Origin: an uncultured Erysipelotrichaceae bacterium
Lineage (GTDB): Bacteria; Bacillota_I; Bacilli_A; Erysipelotrichales; Erysipelotrichaceae
Assembly: GCA_944326795.1 (NCBI GenBank)
Contig: CALVFJ010000015.1
Coordinates: 1 to 37,658 of the forward strand
Reading direction: 5' to 3'
Length of the DNA: 37,658 nt
How positions within the stretch are numbered: position 1 is the stretch's first letter; the number at the start of each line of letters is the position of its first letter. The translations under genes were made by a program, and so were the position numbers. The notes beneath the pieces were generated by a model. It made no database searches. It was not told the DNA's origin and was given only the letters and a program-made list of their open reading frames with translations. This document shows positions 14,962 to 24,467 of this stretch, one piece after another.

Positions 14962-17781
14962 CTAATTATCCTCCAATACTTTTTTTAAGTACATTCCTGT
15001 ATAACTTTCAGGGCATTGAGCAATCTTCTCCGGTGTACCGCATGCCACGACATTTCCGCCCATATCACCGCCGTCTGGTCCAAGGTCGATGATATAATCC
15101 GCCCTTTTTATCATATCGAGATTATGTTCGATAATCAATACAGTATCACCGTTATCTACGATTTTTTCCAACACTTCAATCAAGCGTTTGACATCATGGA
15201 TATGCAACCCGGTCGTAGGTTCATCAAGGATATATAATGTTTTTCCCGTAGCTTTCTTTTGCAGCTCGCTAGCTAGCTTGACCCTTTGAGCTTCTCCCCC
15301 GCTAAGGGTCGTACTGGATTGACCTAATTTGATATAGCCTAAGCCAACATCATTCAAGGTCTTTAGTTTATCTTTGATCTTGGAAACGCTGCTAAAAAAT
15401 TCTAAAGCATCTTCTACCCGCATATCCAAGACATCAGCGATCGTTTTATCTTTAAAAGTAACTTCTAAGGTTTCCTCATTATATCGCTTGCCATGACATT
15501 CGCTGCAAGTAACATAAACATCTGGCAAAAAATTCATTGATATCTTTTTAACGCCATCACCTTGGCAAGCTTCACATCGGCCACCTTTGACATTAAATGA
15601 AAAACGGCCCTTATCAAAACCTTTCAGTTTTGCCATCGGTGTCAAAGCAAACAAATCACGAATATCATCAAATACCCCGGTATAAGTTGCCGGATTGCTA
15701 CGTGGCGTACGGCCAATCGGATCCTGGCTGATTTCAACGACCTTATCGATATTTTCTAACCCTTTGATTTGTTTATGCGCTCCCGGTTTTACCCTTACGC
15801 GTCCTAATGATTGTTTGACCGCTTTTAAGAATATCTCATTTACCAAGGTTGATTTCCCGCTGCCGCTAACCCCGGTAACGATGGTCATCGTTCCTAAAGG
15901 TATCTTGACATTGATATTTTTTAAATTATTTTCTTTAGCGCCAACGATCTCTACCCAATGACCATTGCCTTTTTTACGCTCACGTTTATTCTCGATACGC
16001 AGCTTATGACTTAAATATTTCCCGGTCAATGAATCTTCATTGGCCATAACTTCTTGTGGTGTTCCGCACGCAACGACCTTACCGCCATGTTCCCCGGCTC
16101 CTGGTCCGATATCCACGATATAATCAGCTTCAAGCATCGTTTCTTCATCATGCTCGACCACCAGCACGCTATTGCCTAGATCGCGCATATTCTTCAAAGT
16201 CTGGATCAATTTCGCATTATCTTTTTGATGCAGACCAATGCTTGGTTCATCTAAGACATATAAAACACCTGTTAATTTTGAACCGATCTGCGTAGCTAAA
16301 CGAATTCTTTGCGCTTCCCCGCCGCTCAAAGTTCCAGCCAAACGATTCAAGCTTAGATATTCCAAACCAACATCTTTCAAAAACTGCAAGCGGTTATGGA
16401 TTTCATCAATGACCATCTGTGCGATCTTACGATCGGTATCGCTCAATTCCAAAGCATCCAGCCATTTCAAAGCCTCTTTAACGCTCATCAAGGTAAATTC
16501 ATGAATGTTTTTGTTGCCGATTCGCACCGATAAGGCACGCTCGTTCAAACGTGCGCCATGACACACATTACATTCCTGCTCCATCATAAAAGAATCATAC
16601 CATTCCTTGGACATTGCTGAGGTCGTTGTGACATAACGTCTTTCAATCAAGGTCTTGACCCCTTCGATATAATTGGTCGTACTACGGATACCGGAATTGC
16701 TATGGATCTCATAAGAAATCATCTCTGGCGAACCGTTCAAGATAATATCTAGTTCTTGTTTGTTAAAATCCTTTAATGGCTTGTCATATGAAATACCGTA
16801 GTGCGTACACAAAGCATCAAACTGCTGCCACTCGATATTGGTCGAGCCATAGATATTTTTATAGTATTTGATCCCGCCTTGCGCGATCGATTTATCCCAA
16901 TCTAACAAGATATCCAGATCTACGCTCTTGGTAACTCCTAAGCCATTGCAACACTCACATGCTCCTAATGGTGCATTGAACGAAAACAGCCTTGGTTCTA
17001 GATGACCTACGCTAAAGCCACAGATCTTACAAGCATAATTACTAGAAAATAATATTTTTTCATCTTTGACCTTAGCTACAGCCATGCCATTAGCTAATTT
17101 CAATGCAGTTCCCAATGAATCATGGATCCTTGAGCGGCTCTTCTCATTTTTTACGATACGGTCAACAACGACATGGATATCATGCTTCTTATTCTTTTCC
17201 AGTTCGATCTCATCTTCTAACATCTGCATCTGATCATCGATATATGCTCGGATAAAACCATCTTTTAACAGCTTAGTTAAAAGATCCTTATGCGTTCCTT
17301 TTTTGCCATTGATGATCGGTGCTAAGATCTCAACTCTGGAACCGTCTTCTAGCTCCATGACCTTATCGCACATCTGGGTAATGGTCTGACTAGTGATCGG
17401 TTCATTATGCTTAGGACAATAAGGCACTCCAACTCGCGCATATAACAAACGCAGATAATCGTAAATTTCCGTAACCGTTCCCACGGTACTGCGGGGATTA
17501 TTGCTGGTCGTTTTCTGATCGATCGAAATTGAAGGTGACAATCCTTCGATCGACTCAACATTTGGTTTTTCGACACCACCTAAAAACATTCTTGCATAAG
17601 CGCTTAGCGATTCAACATACCTTCTTTGTCCTTCGGCATATATCGTATCAAAAGCTAAAGAGGTCTTGCCGCTGCCGCTTACTCCTGTCAACACTACTAA
17701 CTTATCGCGCGGTATCTCCAATGAAACATTCTTAAGATTATTTTCTTTGGCTCCGCGGATGATGATCTTATCATTTGCCAT
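14962..17781 (-). CDS. uvrA: Excinuclease ABC subunit A
   Basis: A 939-residue UvrA with two ABC ATPase modules. The first Walker A is GVSGSGKTS (33-41); the second module has GVSGSGKST. Signature motifs LSGGEAQR occur twice and there are two Walker B sites ([14 protein letters not shown]). Zinc fingers are visible as C-x2-C...CECC in the first half and CEACQGDG...CSECHG in the second. It recognises bulky DNA lesions and loads UvrB for nucleotide excision repair. Length is normal. UvrB, which precedes uvrA in many Bacillota, is replaced upstream by yigZ with a 4-nt gap. AGGTGA ahead of the ATG supports the start. Confidence 0.98.
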   Translation of the reverse strand: MANDKIIIRGAKENNLKNVSLEIPRDKLVVLTGVSGSGKTSLAFDTIYAEGQRRYVESLSAYARMFLGGVEKPNVESIEGLSPSISIDQKTTSNNPRSTVGTVTEIYDYLRLLYARVGVPYCPKHNEPITSQTITQMCDKVMELEDGSRVEILAPIINGKKGTHKDLLTKLLKDGFIRAYIDDQMQMLEDEIELEKNKKHDIHVVVDRIVKNEKSRSRIHDSLGTALKLANGMAVAKVKDEKILFSSNYACKICGFSVGHLEPRLFSFNAPLGACECCNGLGVTKSVDLDILLDWDKSIAQGGIKYYKNIYGSTNIEWQQFDALCTHYGISYDKPLKDFNKQELDIILNGSPEMISYEIHSNSGIRSTTNYIEGVKTLIERRYVTTTSAMSKEWYDSFMMEQECNVCHGARLNERALSVRIGNKNIHEFTLMSVKEALKWLDALELSDTDRKIAQMVIDEIHNRLQFLKDVGLEYLSLNRLAGTLSGGEAQRIRLATQIGSKLTGVLYVLDEPSIGLHQKDNAKLIQTLKNMRDLGNSVLVVEHDEETMLEADYIVDIGPGAGEHGGKVVACGTPQEVMANEDSLTGKYLSHKLRIENKRERKKGNGHWVEIVGAKENNLKNINVKIPLGTMTIVTGVSGSGKSTLVNEIFLKAVKQSLGRVRVKPGAHKQIKGLENIDKVVEISQDPIGRTPRSNPATYTGVFDDIRDLFALTPMAKLKGFDKGRFSFNVKGGRCEACQGDGVKKISMNFLPDVYVTCSECHGKRYNEETLEVTFKDKTIADVLDMRVEDALEFFSSVSKIKDKLKTLNDVGLGYIKLGQSSTTLSGGEAQRVKLASELQKKATGKTLYILDEPTTGLHIHDVKRLIEVLEKIVDNGDTVLIIEHNLDMIKRADYIIDLGPDGGDMGGNVVACGTPEKIAQCPESYTGMYLKKVLEDN

Positions 17782-17785
17782 ATTT

Positions 17786-18391
17786 TCACCTGCCTGCTGT
17801 CTTTTCTACTTCTTCTTCATATAAAAATGCCATTTCGGCCTTACCATTGGTAAATTCACATATCTTTTCTATCATCTTTTCATCTTCCAGATACAAGATA
17901 TATTCTACTTTTTCTTCATAATTTTTTTGGGCAATATATACATCCTGCAAAAAATAATTTAACTTATCTACAAGATCATATGTAAAACGCAAGCTATAAA
18001 CCTTGCATCTGACCACTTCCATCAGCTGCGCATTGGCAATGGCTCGTGCCACGCTAGAACTATATGCCCTAACCAAGCCGCCTGCTCCAAGCTTTATCCC
18101 GCCAAAATAACGAACGACACAAGCACAGATATCTTCTAGATCGTTTTTTTGCAAGACATCCAACATTGGCATTCCTGCGGTCTTGCTTGGCTCGCCATCA
18201 TCACTGGTCTTGATGGTCATCCGCTGATTCGTGATATATGCCGTACATACATGCGTCGCCTGAGGATGAAGCTTTCGGATCTCATTGATGAAACAACGAC
18301 ATTCATCTTCATTCTTGCACTTTTCTAAGTAGCAAATAAATTCCGAGCGATTGATCGTTTGGGTACTTTCGACCCTTAATTTTATCCGCAA
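17786..18391 (-). CDS. yigZ: YigZ/IMPACT family protein
   Basis: A 201-residue member of the YigZ (UPF0029/IMPACT) family. The central block reads [14 protein letters not shown], followed by [19 protein letters not shown], both highly characteristic. A C-terminal domain of about 60 residues resembles the EF-G domain-V-like fold of this family. Biochemical role is uncertain; eukaryotic IMPACT regulates GCN2. I place the start at TTG 18391, because AGGAGG at 18401-18404 region lies 8 nt before it. The GTG at 18400 overlaps that ribosome site. It heads the transcription unit yigZ-uvrA-hprK-lgt-trxB, with an extended -10 promoter upstream. Confidence 0.92.
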   Translation of the reverse strand: MRIKLRVESTQTINRSEFICYLEKCKNEDECRCFINEIRKLHPQATHVCTAYITNQRMTIKTSDDGEPSKTAGMPMLDVLQKNDLEDICACVVRYFGGIKLGAGGLVRAYSSSVARAIANAQLMEVVRCKVYSLRFTYDLVDKLNYFLQDVYIAQKNYEEKVEYILYLEDEKMIEKICEFTNGKAEMAFLYEEEVEKTAGR

Positions 18392-18419
18392 GCTGTTCAC
18401 CTCCTATATCGTGCCTATA

Positions 18420-18428
18420 ATTATACCA
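18420..18428 (-). promoter_or_regulatory. Extended -10 promoter of the yigZ-uvrA-hprK operon
   Basis: Minus-strand TGGTATAAT (TG-n-TATAAT) lies about 30 bp before the yigZ start. The -35 position (about 18443-18448) reads TGATAA and is weak, which suits an extended -10 promoter. No SOS (LexA-type) box is evident. Confidence 0.6.
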
Positions 18429-18485
18429 AATAATTATAAAATTTATCATTAAACAACCTGTTTTTTTTACACCGAAAGATCATCA

Positions 18486-18514
18486 TTGCTAAAAAGCATA
18501 TTATCCGTTAGAAT
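18486..18514 (+). promoter_or_regulatory. Promoter of the DedA gene
   Basis: -35 TTGCTA (18486-18491) and -10 TAGAAT (18509-18514) are separated by 17 bp and followed by a leader of about 20 nt with an AGGAAGA ribosome site. Confidence 0.65.
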
Positions 18515-18542
18515 AGAATACGATTTGCAAAGGAAGATTTTT

Positions 18543-19154
18543 ATGGAAGAATTAATTACCTCACTTATCAACAGCTATGGCTATTTAGCAATCTTCGCAT
18601 TGATAGCCATTGAAAACATCTTTCCCCCAATTCCCAGCGAGATTATCTTAACCCTAGGAGGCTTTTTGGTAATTCAATCATCATTAGGTTTTTCTCAAGT
18701 CGTTTTTTGGGCAACCTTAGGTTCAACGATTGGCGCCTTTATCCTCTATTATATAGGCTACATCCTGCAGCCAGCCCGCTTCAAAAAAATGTTATGCTCT
18801 CCACAAGCTCAAAAACTTGGTTTTAAATATCAAGAAATTGAAAAAGCACAGCGTTGGTTTGATCATAATGGCAAGATCACGGTCTTTTTATGCCGATTGG
18901 TCCCTGTAATTCGCTCTTTGATCTCTATTCCTGCTGGAATGAACAAAATGCCAATGCTGACCTTTTTAAGCTACACGATTGCCGGTAGCCTATTGTGGAA
19001 TTTGATCTTGGTTTATATCGGCACCTTATTAGGTGAGAATTGGGCCATGATCTCAAGATATATCGATCGCTACGCCCTGATCATCCTGGTCATCGGCATC
19101 ATCGCTGCTGCAGTTTTTTTCTTAAGAAAAAATAAAAGCAGTAAAAAGCGTTAA
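18543..19154 (+). CDS. DedA family membrane protein
   Basis: A 203-residue polytopic DedA protein. It has the N-terminal ENIFPPIPSEIILTLGG re-entrant motif and the conserved RLVPVIRSLISIPAG segment, plus a C-terminal helix followed by lysines. DedA proteins help flip or recycle undecaprenyl phosphate or phospholipids and support membrane homeostasis; the exact lipid here is unknown. The ATG at 18543 is chosen because AGGAAGA lies a few bases upstream and the family begins there; the open frame continues upstream without support. It is a single-gene unit, divergent from yigZ, with its stop inside a strong bidirectional terminator. Confidence 0.92.
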   Translation: MEELITSLINSYGYLAIFALIAIENIFPPIPSEIILTLGGFLVIQSSLGFSQVVFWATLGSTIGAFILYYIGYILQPARFKKMLCSPQAQKLGFKYQEIEKAQRWFDHNGKITVFLCRLVPVIRSLISIPAGMNKMPMLTFLSYTIAGSLLWNLILVYIGTLLGENWAMISRYIDRYALIILVIGIIAAAVFFLRKNKSSKKR

Positions 19155-19180
19155 GACCATATACGATCTTAACGCTTTTT
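19143..19180. terminator. Bidirectional terminator between DedA and lipoprotein genes
   Basis: A perfect 14-bp stem (19143-19156 with 19167-19180) ends in T runs on both strands. It serves the converging DedA (plus) and lipoprotein (minus) genes, and the DedA stop codon lies inside it. Confidence 0.95.
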
Positions 19181-19185
19181 CCATC

Positions 19186-19716
19186 CTATTTGCCCAGCAG
19201 GTCTTGCCGAAACACATAAATTTGATTGATATATTCAACGATCATGCTTGTAAGCAAACTGCGATCATCTTCGTTCAAATGATAGCAACTGCGCGTCCCA
19301 TCAGCACTAATTTCTTTAACATTGCCATCGCTGTAAAAATAGATCATGCTATCATTATCCATATTTTTCAAAAACATCAAAACATTGTTTTCATCAAAAC
19401 TGGCTTCTGCTGCAGTTTCTAGCGAGCTTACTTGCATGATATCAAAGATATTCTTATTTAATCTGGTCGTAAGATCATTAACCTGCGCATAAAACTCATC
19501 TTGCGGGGTATCTTCAATGTTCGTTCCAAGATTTGCTTTTATCGGATAGTGAAAGGAAGTCATATTTATATCTTCATCGACCGCAATTTCGTCTGAAGCC
19601 CGATAATATACCATGATATTATCTGCATCAACAAAATCTCTCATGATCTTGACATCTTCCTTGGCACTAGTACACCCCATCAACATGAATAATAAGAACA
19701 ATATTAGCTTTTTCAT
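19186..19716 (-). CDS. Small lipoprotein, unknown function
   Basis: A 176-residue secreted lipoprotein. The signal peptide is MKKLILFLLFMLMGC with lipobox LMGC and cysteine 15 as the modified residue. The rest is acidic and rich in aspartate and asparagine, and I see no enzyme motif. A segment MIYFYSDGNVKEISADG resembles a small beta-hairpin repeat seen in many uncharacterised lipoproteins. It is a single-gene unit with its own promoter and ends at the shared terminator with DedA. GGAGG lies about 9 nt before the ATG. Function cannot be assigned. Confidence 0.75.
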   Translation of the reverse strand: MKKLILFLLFMLMGCTSAKEDVKIMRDFVDADNIMVYYRASDEIAVDEDINMTSFHYPIKANLGTNIEDTPQDEFYAQVNDLTTRLNKNIFDIMQVSSLETAAEASFDENNVLMFLKNMDNDSMIYFYSDGNVKEISADGTRSCYHLNEDDRSLLTSMIVEYINQIYVFRQDLLGK

Positions 19717-19741
19717 AACTCTAAACCTCCAAGCTAAGATA

Positions 19742-19770
19742 TTATTAGATATATGATAACATTTTCACAA
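19742..19770 (-). promoter_or_regulatory. Promoter of the small lipoprotein gene
   Basis: Minus-strand -35 TTGTGA (19765-19770) and -10 TAATAA (19742-19747) have a 17-bp spacer and sit about 25 bp ahead of the start. The -10 is not ideal. Confidence 0.45.
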
Positions 19771-19829
19771 TTATTTTCATATAGCTAAATCAACCGTCTT
19801 TTGGTCATAAGGATACAAGTTGATCACAA

Positions 19830-19858
19830 AAAAAACGATCCGATAAGGATCATTTTTT
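19830..19858 (-). terminator. Terminator of the xpaC-telA unit
   Basis: GATCC and GGATC arms with a 5-nt loop are flanked by long A and T runs, so minus-strand RNA ends in a U run directly after the TelA stop codon. Confidence 0.85.
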
Positions 19859-20991
19859 TATCGGCGGATCTCCATTAATTTAGCGTTTAATTCGCCTTCG
19901 ATCTTCGCTAATTCCTTTTGAGCCTCTTCGCGTTTAGCCTTACCTTCTGTTTGGATCTTCAACACTTCATCTAAGGTAGAGATCAATTGTTCGTTGGTAT
20001 ATTTCAAGGTCTCGATATCCACGATGCCCCTTTCGCTTTCTTTTGCTGTTTCGATCGTTGCCATCTTTAGGGTCTCAGCATTTTTCTTTAAAAGCTCATT
20101 GGTCATATTAGACACTTCATTTTGGGCTTTCATCGCTTCCTTAGAATGACTTACGCCCAAGGCTAAGACCATCTGAGACTTCCATAAAGGAATGGTATTG
20201 ACCAAGGTACTTTGGATCTTCTCGGTCATCAACGTATCATTATTTTGCACCAAACGGATCTGTGGTCCCATCTGCAAGCTTACTGTTCTGGTCAATTCCA
20301 GATCATGCAATTTCTTTTCAAAGCGATTTATCGCATTGGAAAGATCATTGGCCGCCTGCGTATCCTGGGTCAAACCGCTTTTTTCCGCTTTCGCGATAAG
20401 CTCAGGAAGCTCATTATTTTTGATATCTTCCAAGCGTTTATAACCAGCTAAGATATACATCGATAGTTCCTTATAATTATTTAAATTTTGTGCATATAGC
20501 TCATCTAATAAGGCAATATCTTTCAGCAAGGTAATCTGATGCTGTTCTAAGATCTTCACGATCTTATCAACATTGTTTTCCGTTTTATCATATTTGGTCT
20601 GTAAAGCTTTTAACTTATTGGTCTGTTTCTTAAAAAAGCCAAAGAAACCATCTTCTTTTTCTTCGATCTCAAATCCTTTTAGCTCCACGATCAAATTAGT
20701 TAAAGCATCTCCTACTTCTCCTAGATCCTTGGTCCTAACATTTTCTAGAGCGCTATCGCTAAAAGAAGCTAGCTTTTCCTGAGCATTTGAGCCATACTGT
20801 AACACCAAATTGCTGCTAGTAATATCTATTTGCTTGGCAAAGTCTTCGACCATCTGCTTTTCTTCCAGGCTTAAGGTATTTTCATCAAATTGTGCTTGTT
20901 TTGCAAGCATTTCTTCACTTGTTTCCTTTTCTTGGGCATTTAATGCTTGTGGTTTTTCTTGTTCCAAAGTCAATGTGATCTTGTCTGCCAT
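19858..20991 (-). CDS. TelA/YaaN-like toxic anion resistance protein
   Basis: A 377-residue, largely helical cytosolic protein of the TelA (PF05816) family. Family-type segments include the DLTRTVSLQMGPQIRLVQNN-like region (near residue 240), the WKSQMVLALG block, and a C-terminal TNEQLISTLDEVLKIQTEGK stretch. Long heptad-rich segments predict coiled coils. TelA proteins have been linked to tellurite, nisin and other envelope-active compound resistance, but the mechanism is unknown. It is the last gene of the four-gene unit, 3 nt after the AAA ATPase stop codon. In B. subtilis xpaC and yaaN (TelA family) are also adjacent, which supports both assignments. Confidence 0.9.
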   Translation of the reverse strand: MADKITLTLEQEKPQALNAQEKETSEEMLAKQAQFDENTLSLEEKQMVEDFAKQIDITSSNLVLQYGSNAQEKLASFSDSALENVRTKDLGEVGDALTNLIVELKGFEIEEKEDGFFGFFKKQTNKLKALQTKYDKTENNVDKIVKILEQHQITLLKDIALLDELYAQNLNNYKELSMYILAGYKRLEDIKNNELPELIAKAEKSGLTQDTQAANDLSNAINRFEKKLHDLELTRTVSLQMGPQIRLVQNNDTLMTEKIQSTLVNTIPLWKSQMVLALGVSHSKEAMKAQNEVSNMTNELLKKNAETLKMATIETAKESERGIVDIETLKYTNEQLISTLDEVLKIQTEGKAKREEAQKELAKIEGELNAKLMEIRR

Positions 20992-20994
20992 TTC

Positions 20995-22857
20995 TTATCC
21001 CTCCAATACAAAATCTTCTTTTTTCAACAGTTCGATCCTGCTGTTGCTATCATTTAACAAGCGCTTAGCTTGCTGCAAGATTGCTTTTTCCACCAGATTA
21101 CGAGCCAAACGTCCATTACCGCTTGGAGCACTTTTATCTTTTTGCTTAGCAGCAAAATACGCTAGCAAACTGGCATAAGCACCTTCATCGATCTGATACT
21201 CCTGCTTTTTAGCAATGCTGATGGCAATCTGCAACAATTCTTCCGCCGTGTAATCTTCAAAATGAATGATATTAGGAAACCGAGAGCGCAAACCGCTATT
21301 TGCCGTTAAAAATTCTTCCATTTCACGATCATACCCCGCTAAGATCACGATCAGCTCATCTCGATGATCTTCCATCGCTTTGACCAAGGTATCGATACAT
21401 TCTAATCCATAGCTATCATCTTGGCCACGATATAAGCTATACGCCTCATCGATAAACAAAACGCCACCTAGCGCTGATTTAACGATCTGCATCGTCAAAG
21501 GCGCCGTATGTCCTACATATTTACCAACCAGATCAGCTCTGGTCACCTCCACCAATTGACCTTGATCAAGCGCACCTATTGCTCGCATATAGCGGCTGAT
21601 AAGCCGCGCAATGGTGGTCTTACCAGTTCCAGGATTGCCCATAAATATCATATGCTTGCTTATTTCAGTAGTTTTCAAACCTTGAGCCTTGCGTTTTTGC
21701 TGGATCAGCATATGGCTTTGCAAGGTCCTGATATGATCTTTAACCTTCGTTAAGCCAACGATTTCATCTAATTCATGATCGATCGCTGCCAAGCGGGTCT
21801 GCATATCATCTTGCTCGCTCAATGCCTTGATGGCATTTTTACCTTTGATGATCGGCATGCCCTCAACGATCAAAATAGCTTGCTCATCATTGCCATTTTC
21901 CAGAACAAATTGTGATATGACCAGATAGAAGTGTTCTAGATAGGCCATTATCGATTCCATCTGCTTCTGCACATCAAAATGATCCAAAAGCCATGCGTGG
22001 ATACTTTCATCGACCTTCAGCGTCAGCTTTAATTTATCATTTGCTTTTATTTGCAGCTGTTCTAGCTTTTTGCTGATCAAGATGCTGATATCTTCTTTGC
22101 TTAGCTGTTCAAAAGCAATCTCATCTTGGATCTTATCCAAAAAGCTTTTGCCAAAAAGTTCTTCTATTTCTTGTATGTCATGATCACTGATGAAGATCAA
22201 GTATTTGTCCCTAGCTTTGATGGTGCGGATCGCATCTTTTACCAAACCGGACTGCGATTCGATAAGCTGACCCTTTTGAGAGATATAGCGCTTGTTCAAG
22301 ATGATCTCTCCATCAACGACCAGATCATTCAACATCTGCAAAAAATTGCGATGACAACCTTTAAAATTTTCAAAACAAATGATCGAACCTCGGCTATTGA
22401 TTGCCGTAAAAAGATCCTGCAAAAACAACAATTCTTGCGAAGGACTGCTGTATAAGCTCATATCCATGCTATAAACATCATAACTATTAACGATATCATC
22501 CTTGCTAAGGATCTTCGCTAGTTCGCTGAGTGCGGCATGCTTGCCAACGCCCATTTGGCCATATATGATCATAGCATTTTTGCAATGAGGATTTTCCAAG
22601 ACATAAGGTCGTCGAAATGCCATGCACAGCTTCTTTAATGCCTGATCTTGTCCGATGATCTTGCTTTTTAACTGTTCCAAGGCATTATCAAAGATCTGCT
22701 TTTCATCTTTGGGCTTTTCTTCATATATAACCCCATAATCTTTCTTGATCTCCTCTTCAAAAGTTTTGATGTCAAAATCACCATATCGTTTTTTACCTAG
22801 GACTTCTGCCATCAAACGCTCTTTTTCAAGGGTAATTTTACTTTTTTTGGTCATCAT
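20995..22857 (-). CDS. Two-domain AAA+ ATPase: degenerate ClpB-like plus CbbX/SpoVK-like
   Basis: A 620-residue cytosolic protein with two AAA modules. The first (about 60-265) begins with IIGQDQA like Clp proteins, but its Walker A is GQMGVGKH (100-107; histidine in place of T/S) and the Walker B site reads CFEN rather than DE, so it is probably inactive. The second (365-600) is intact and CbbX/SpoVK-like: Walker A GNPGTGKT (407-414), Walker B LFIDEA (467-472), pore loop GKYVGH, arginine finger RSRFP (524-528) and sensor 2 GNGRLARNL (580-588). Such proteins form hexamers that remodel clients. It shares a 4-nt ATGA overlap with the preceding gene and sits between XpaC- and TelA-like genes. 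The client is unknown; TelA is an obvious candidate by position. Confidence 0.85.
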   Translation of the reverse strand: MMTKKSKITLEKERLMAEVLGKKRYGDFDIKTFEEEIKKDYGVIYEEKPKDEKQIFDNALEQLKSKIIGQDQALKKLCMAFRRPYVLENPHCKNAMIIYGQMGVGKHAALSELAKILSKDDIVNSYDVYSMDMSLYSSPSQELLFLQDLFTAINSRGSIICFENFKGCHRNFLQMLNDLVVDGEIILNKRYISQKGQLIESQSGLVKDAIRTIKARDKYLIFISDHDIQEIEELFGKSFLDKIQDEIAFEQLSKEDISILISKKLEQLQIKANDKLKLTLKVDESIHAWLLDHFDVQKQMESIMAYLEHFYLVISQFVLENGNDEQAILIVEGMPIIKGKNAIKALSEQDDMQTRLAAIDHELDEIVGLTKVKDHIRTLQSHMLIQQKRKAQGLKTTEISKHMIFMGNPGTGKTTIARLISRYMRAIGALDQGQLVEVTRADLVGKYVGHTAPLTMQIVKSALGGVLFIDEAYSLYRGQDDSYGLECIDTLVKAMEDHRDELIVILAGYDREMEEFLTANSGLRSRFPNIIHFEDYTAEELLQIAISIAKKQEYQIDEGAYASLLAYFAAKQKDKSAPSGNGRLARNLVEKAILQQAKRLLNDSNSRIELLKKEDFVLEG

Positions 22858-23318
22858 TGTTCTGCTTGATCCTTTATTTCATTCACAATTGCATTTAATT
22901 CCCTATTTTTATATGCCTCATATGCATCCAGCAAAAATTTCAAGCTGCTATGTGGTTTTAAAGCATATTCCTGCCTAGCCTCTTCTATGATCGTTTCAAC
23001 ATCTTCACAAGAAAGTTTTTGCAGATATTTATTAACGATATCATCGCTTTTGCGCATGTTTAAGGCGTTTTGCAGATATTCCCGCTTATTTTTGGCATGG
23101 ATATTATCTAATATCTGAAGATAAGCTTCGTTGATCAAATCTTTATCAACCATGGCGTTATAGTCAGCATATCCACATAGCTTAGCATAATCTTCTAATT
23201 TATCATCGATAAGAGCGCTGAATTTCTGAGCGCTGGTTTCCTGTAAATTAGGATCATCTTTTTCTAGCTGTTCAAACATTTCATCAAAGATAGCATAGAC
23301 ATCTTTTTCATTGCTCAT
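22854..23318 (-). CDS. Uncharacterised 154-aa helical protein in the XpaC-TelA unit
   Basis: A 154-residue acidic, mostly helical protein without membrane segments or motifs I recognise. It contains the segments DYAKLCGYADYNAMVDKD and EEARQEYALKPHSSLKFLLDAY. The ATG at 23318 overlaps the end of the XpaC-like gene by 11 nt, and its stop overlaps the AAA start by 4 nt, so translation is very likely coupled. The ribosome site is unusual (GGCGGGTGG about 5 nt ahead). Tight packing suggests it is a subunit or adaptor of the AAA/TelA/XpaC system. That role is inferred from position only. Confidence 0.75.
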   Translation of the reverse strand: MSNEKDVYAIFDEMFEQLEKDDPNLQETSAQKFSALIDDKLEDYAKLCGYADYNAMVDKDLINEAYLQILDNIHAKNKREYLQNALNMRKSDDIVNKYLQKLSCEDVETIIEEARQEYALKPHSSLKFLLDAYEAYKNRELNAIVNEIKDQAEQ

Positions 23319-24345
23319 CTTGACCACCCGCCTTTTTCTTCATGATGCCTTCGCCCACCAAACCATCCTTTTTTAGGATTGCTTCCAAGGTCGAAATATC
23401 AGCAGATAAATTAAGGATATCATCTTCGCACAACGTTGCCGTCAAGGTCTTCATCGCGTCGTTTATCAAGATGATCGTTTTTAATAGCTTTTCTTTGGTT
23501 TGTTTAAATTTTTCATTATGCTGCGTCTTTTCTAGATCCTTATATTGATTCAAGATATTGATCAATATCGGCAAATAGTAGCTATAAAGCTTCTCCAGCT
23601 TTTCATGAGAAGAAGGAAAAGTTTCCTCAATGGTCTTGATCTGTTTTAATAAAGCACAGCTTTCATAAAGTCCATTGCTGATTTCTTCATCAGGGATCGC
23701 GGTATTAAGTTCATCGATCGTTGTGATGAAACCTGCTGCCTTAGTTTGAACATCTGGCGCTTTGTTTTCTTCCCTAGATTTGCCTGCCTTGTTACTAGCT
23801 TTAGGTTTATCCTTTTGTTTATACAGTGGTTCTTCATCCATGGCAAATGACAGTAACAGTCTTAAGATCTGATTGTAGGTCTTAGGATATTGATAGCCAA
23901 ACTCGGCCAATGAACACACATAATCATTATTTCTAAATACATTAAGGCTATTAAGGCTACGATAACTATTATTTTTCAAGCGTAGATTAACATCTTTCAT
24001 GACCGGAAGCTCTTCGCGTTCACTAAAATAATCCTTCAACCGATCATTGATCATACCCATCTGTTTTGCGGAATATTTAACCAATGGCACGCGATAGTTT
24101 TTATCTTCATCATCAAATTCAAAGGTTTGCTGCTGATAATTAGGTCTGGTACGCGGACGATAGCTACGTGTATAGATGATATTATTTCCATCTTTGTTCT
24201 TGCTATTATATATCAGCCAAAATACTCCTAATGGAATTAAAAAACCAAAGCCGCTGATAACCCCTAAAACGATGAGGATGATCGGCAAAAGATTAGGATT
24301 GTTATTTTGACCATCATTATTATTAGGTCGATATTTATAGGCCAT
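23308..24345 (-). CDS. XpaC-like membrane protein (PF10112 family)
   Basis: A 345-residue protein with an asparagine-rich start, a membrane hairpin (about residues 18-45, two hydrophobic stretches around a GFGF turn), a charged linker and a C-terminal helical domain. The C terminus shows the XpaC hallmark LSADISTLEAILKKDGL. XpaC was named for hydrolysis of 5-bromo-4-chloroindolyl phosphate, but its real role is unclear. An in-frame start at 24366 has no ribosome site, while the ATG at 24345 has AAGGAA about 10 nt ahead. It is the first gene of the four-gene unit with the unknown protein, the AAA ATPase and TelA, and is divergent from the first P-type ATPase gene. Confidence 0.8.
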   Translation of the reverse strand: MAYKYRPNNNDGQNNNPNLLPIILIVLGVISGFGFLIPLGVFWLIYNSKNKDGNNIIYTRSYRPRTRPNYQQQTFEFDDEDKNYRVPLVKYSAKQMGMINDRLKDYFSEREELPVMKDVNLRLKNNSYRSLNSLNVFRNNDYVCSLAEFGYQYPKTYNQILRLLLSFAMDEEPLYKQKDKPKASNKAGKSREENKAPDVQTKAAGFITTIDELNTAIPDEEISNGLYESCALLKQIKTIEETFPSSHEKLEKLYSYYLPILINILNQYKDLEKTQHNEKFKQTKEKLLKTIILINDAMKTLTATLCEDDILNLSADISTLEAILKKDGLVGEGIMKKKAGGQDEQ

Positions 24346-24368
24346 CTTCTTCACTTCCTTATTCATTG

Positions 24369-24390
24369 ATTATATCATAATATCATTATA
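24369..24390 (-). promoter_or_regulatory. Candidate -10 elements of the xpaC-telA unit
   Basis: Two minus-strand TATAAT boxes are present (24385-24390 and 24369-24374). The first gives a leader of about 30 nt. Neither has a convincing -35. The CGCAAGA repeats of the divergent gene lie 43-59 bp upstream of the first, so shared control is possible. Confidence 0.35.
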
Positions 24391-24432
24391 TTTTATTGAA
24401 AATCCTTATGCATCCTTGGTAAATTTCATCTT

Positions 24433-24449
24433 CGCAAGAAAACGCAAGA
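24433..24449 (+). promoter_or_regulatory. Tandem CGCAAGA repeat, copy 1
   Basis: CGCAAGA occurs at 24433-24439 and again at 24443-24449, a 10-bp period, immediately upstream of and touching the -35 region of the first P-type ATPase promoter. A matching pair occurs at 27620-27637. This is the layout expected for an OmpR/PhoB-type winged-helix dimer that activates transcription. The encoded receiverless winged-helix protein is the natural candidate. Confidence 0.7.
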
Positions 24450-24467
24450 TTAATTTAATTTATCTTA

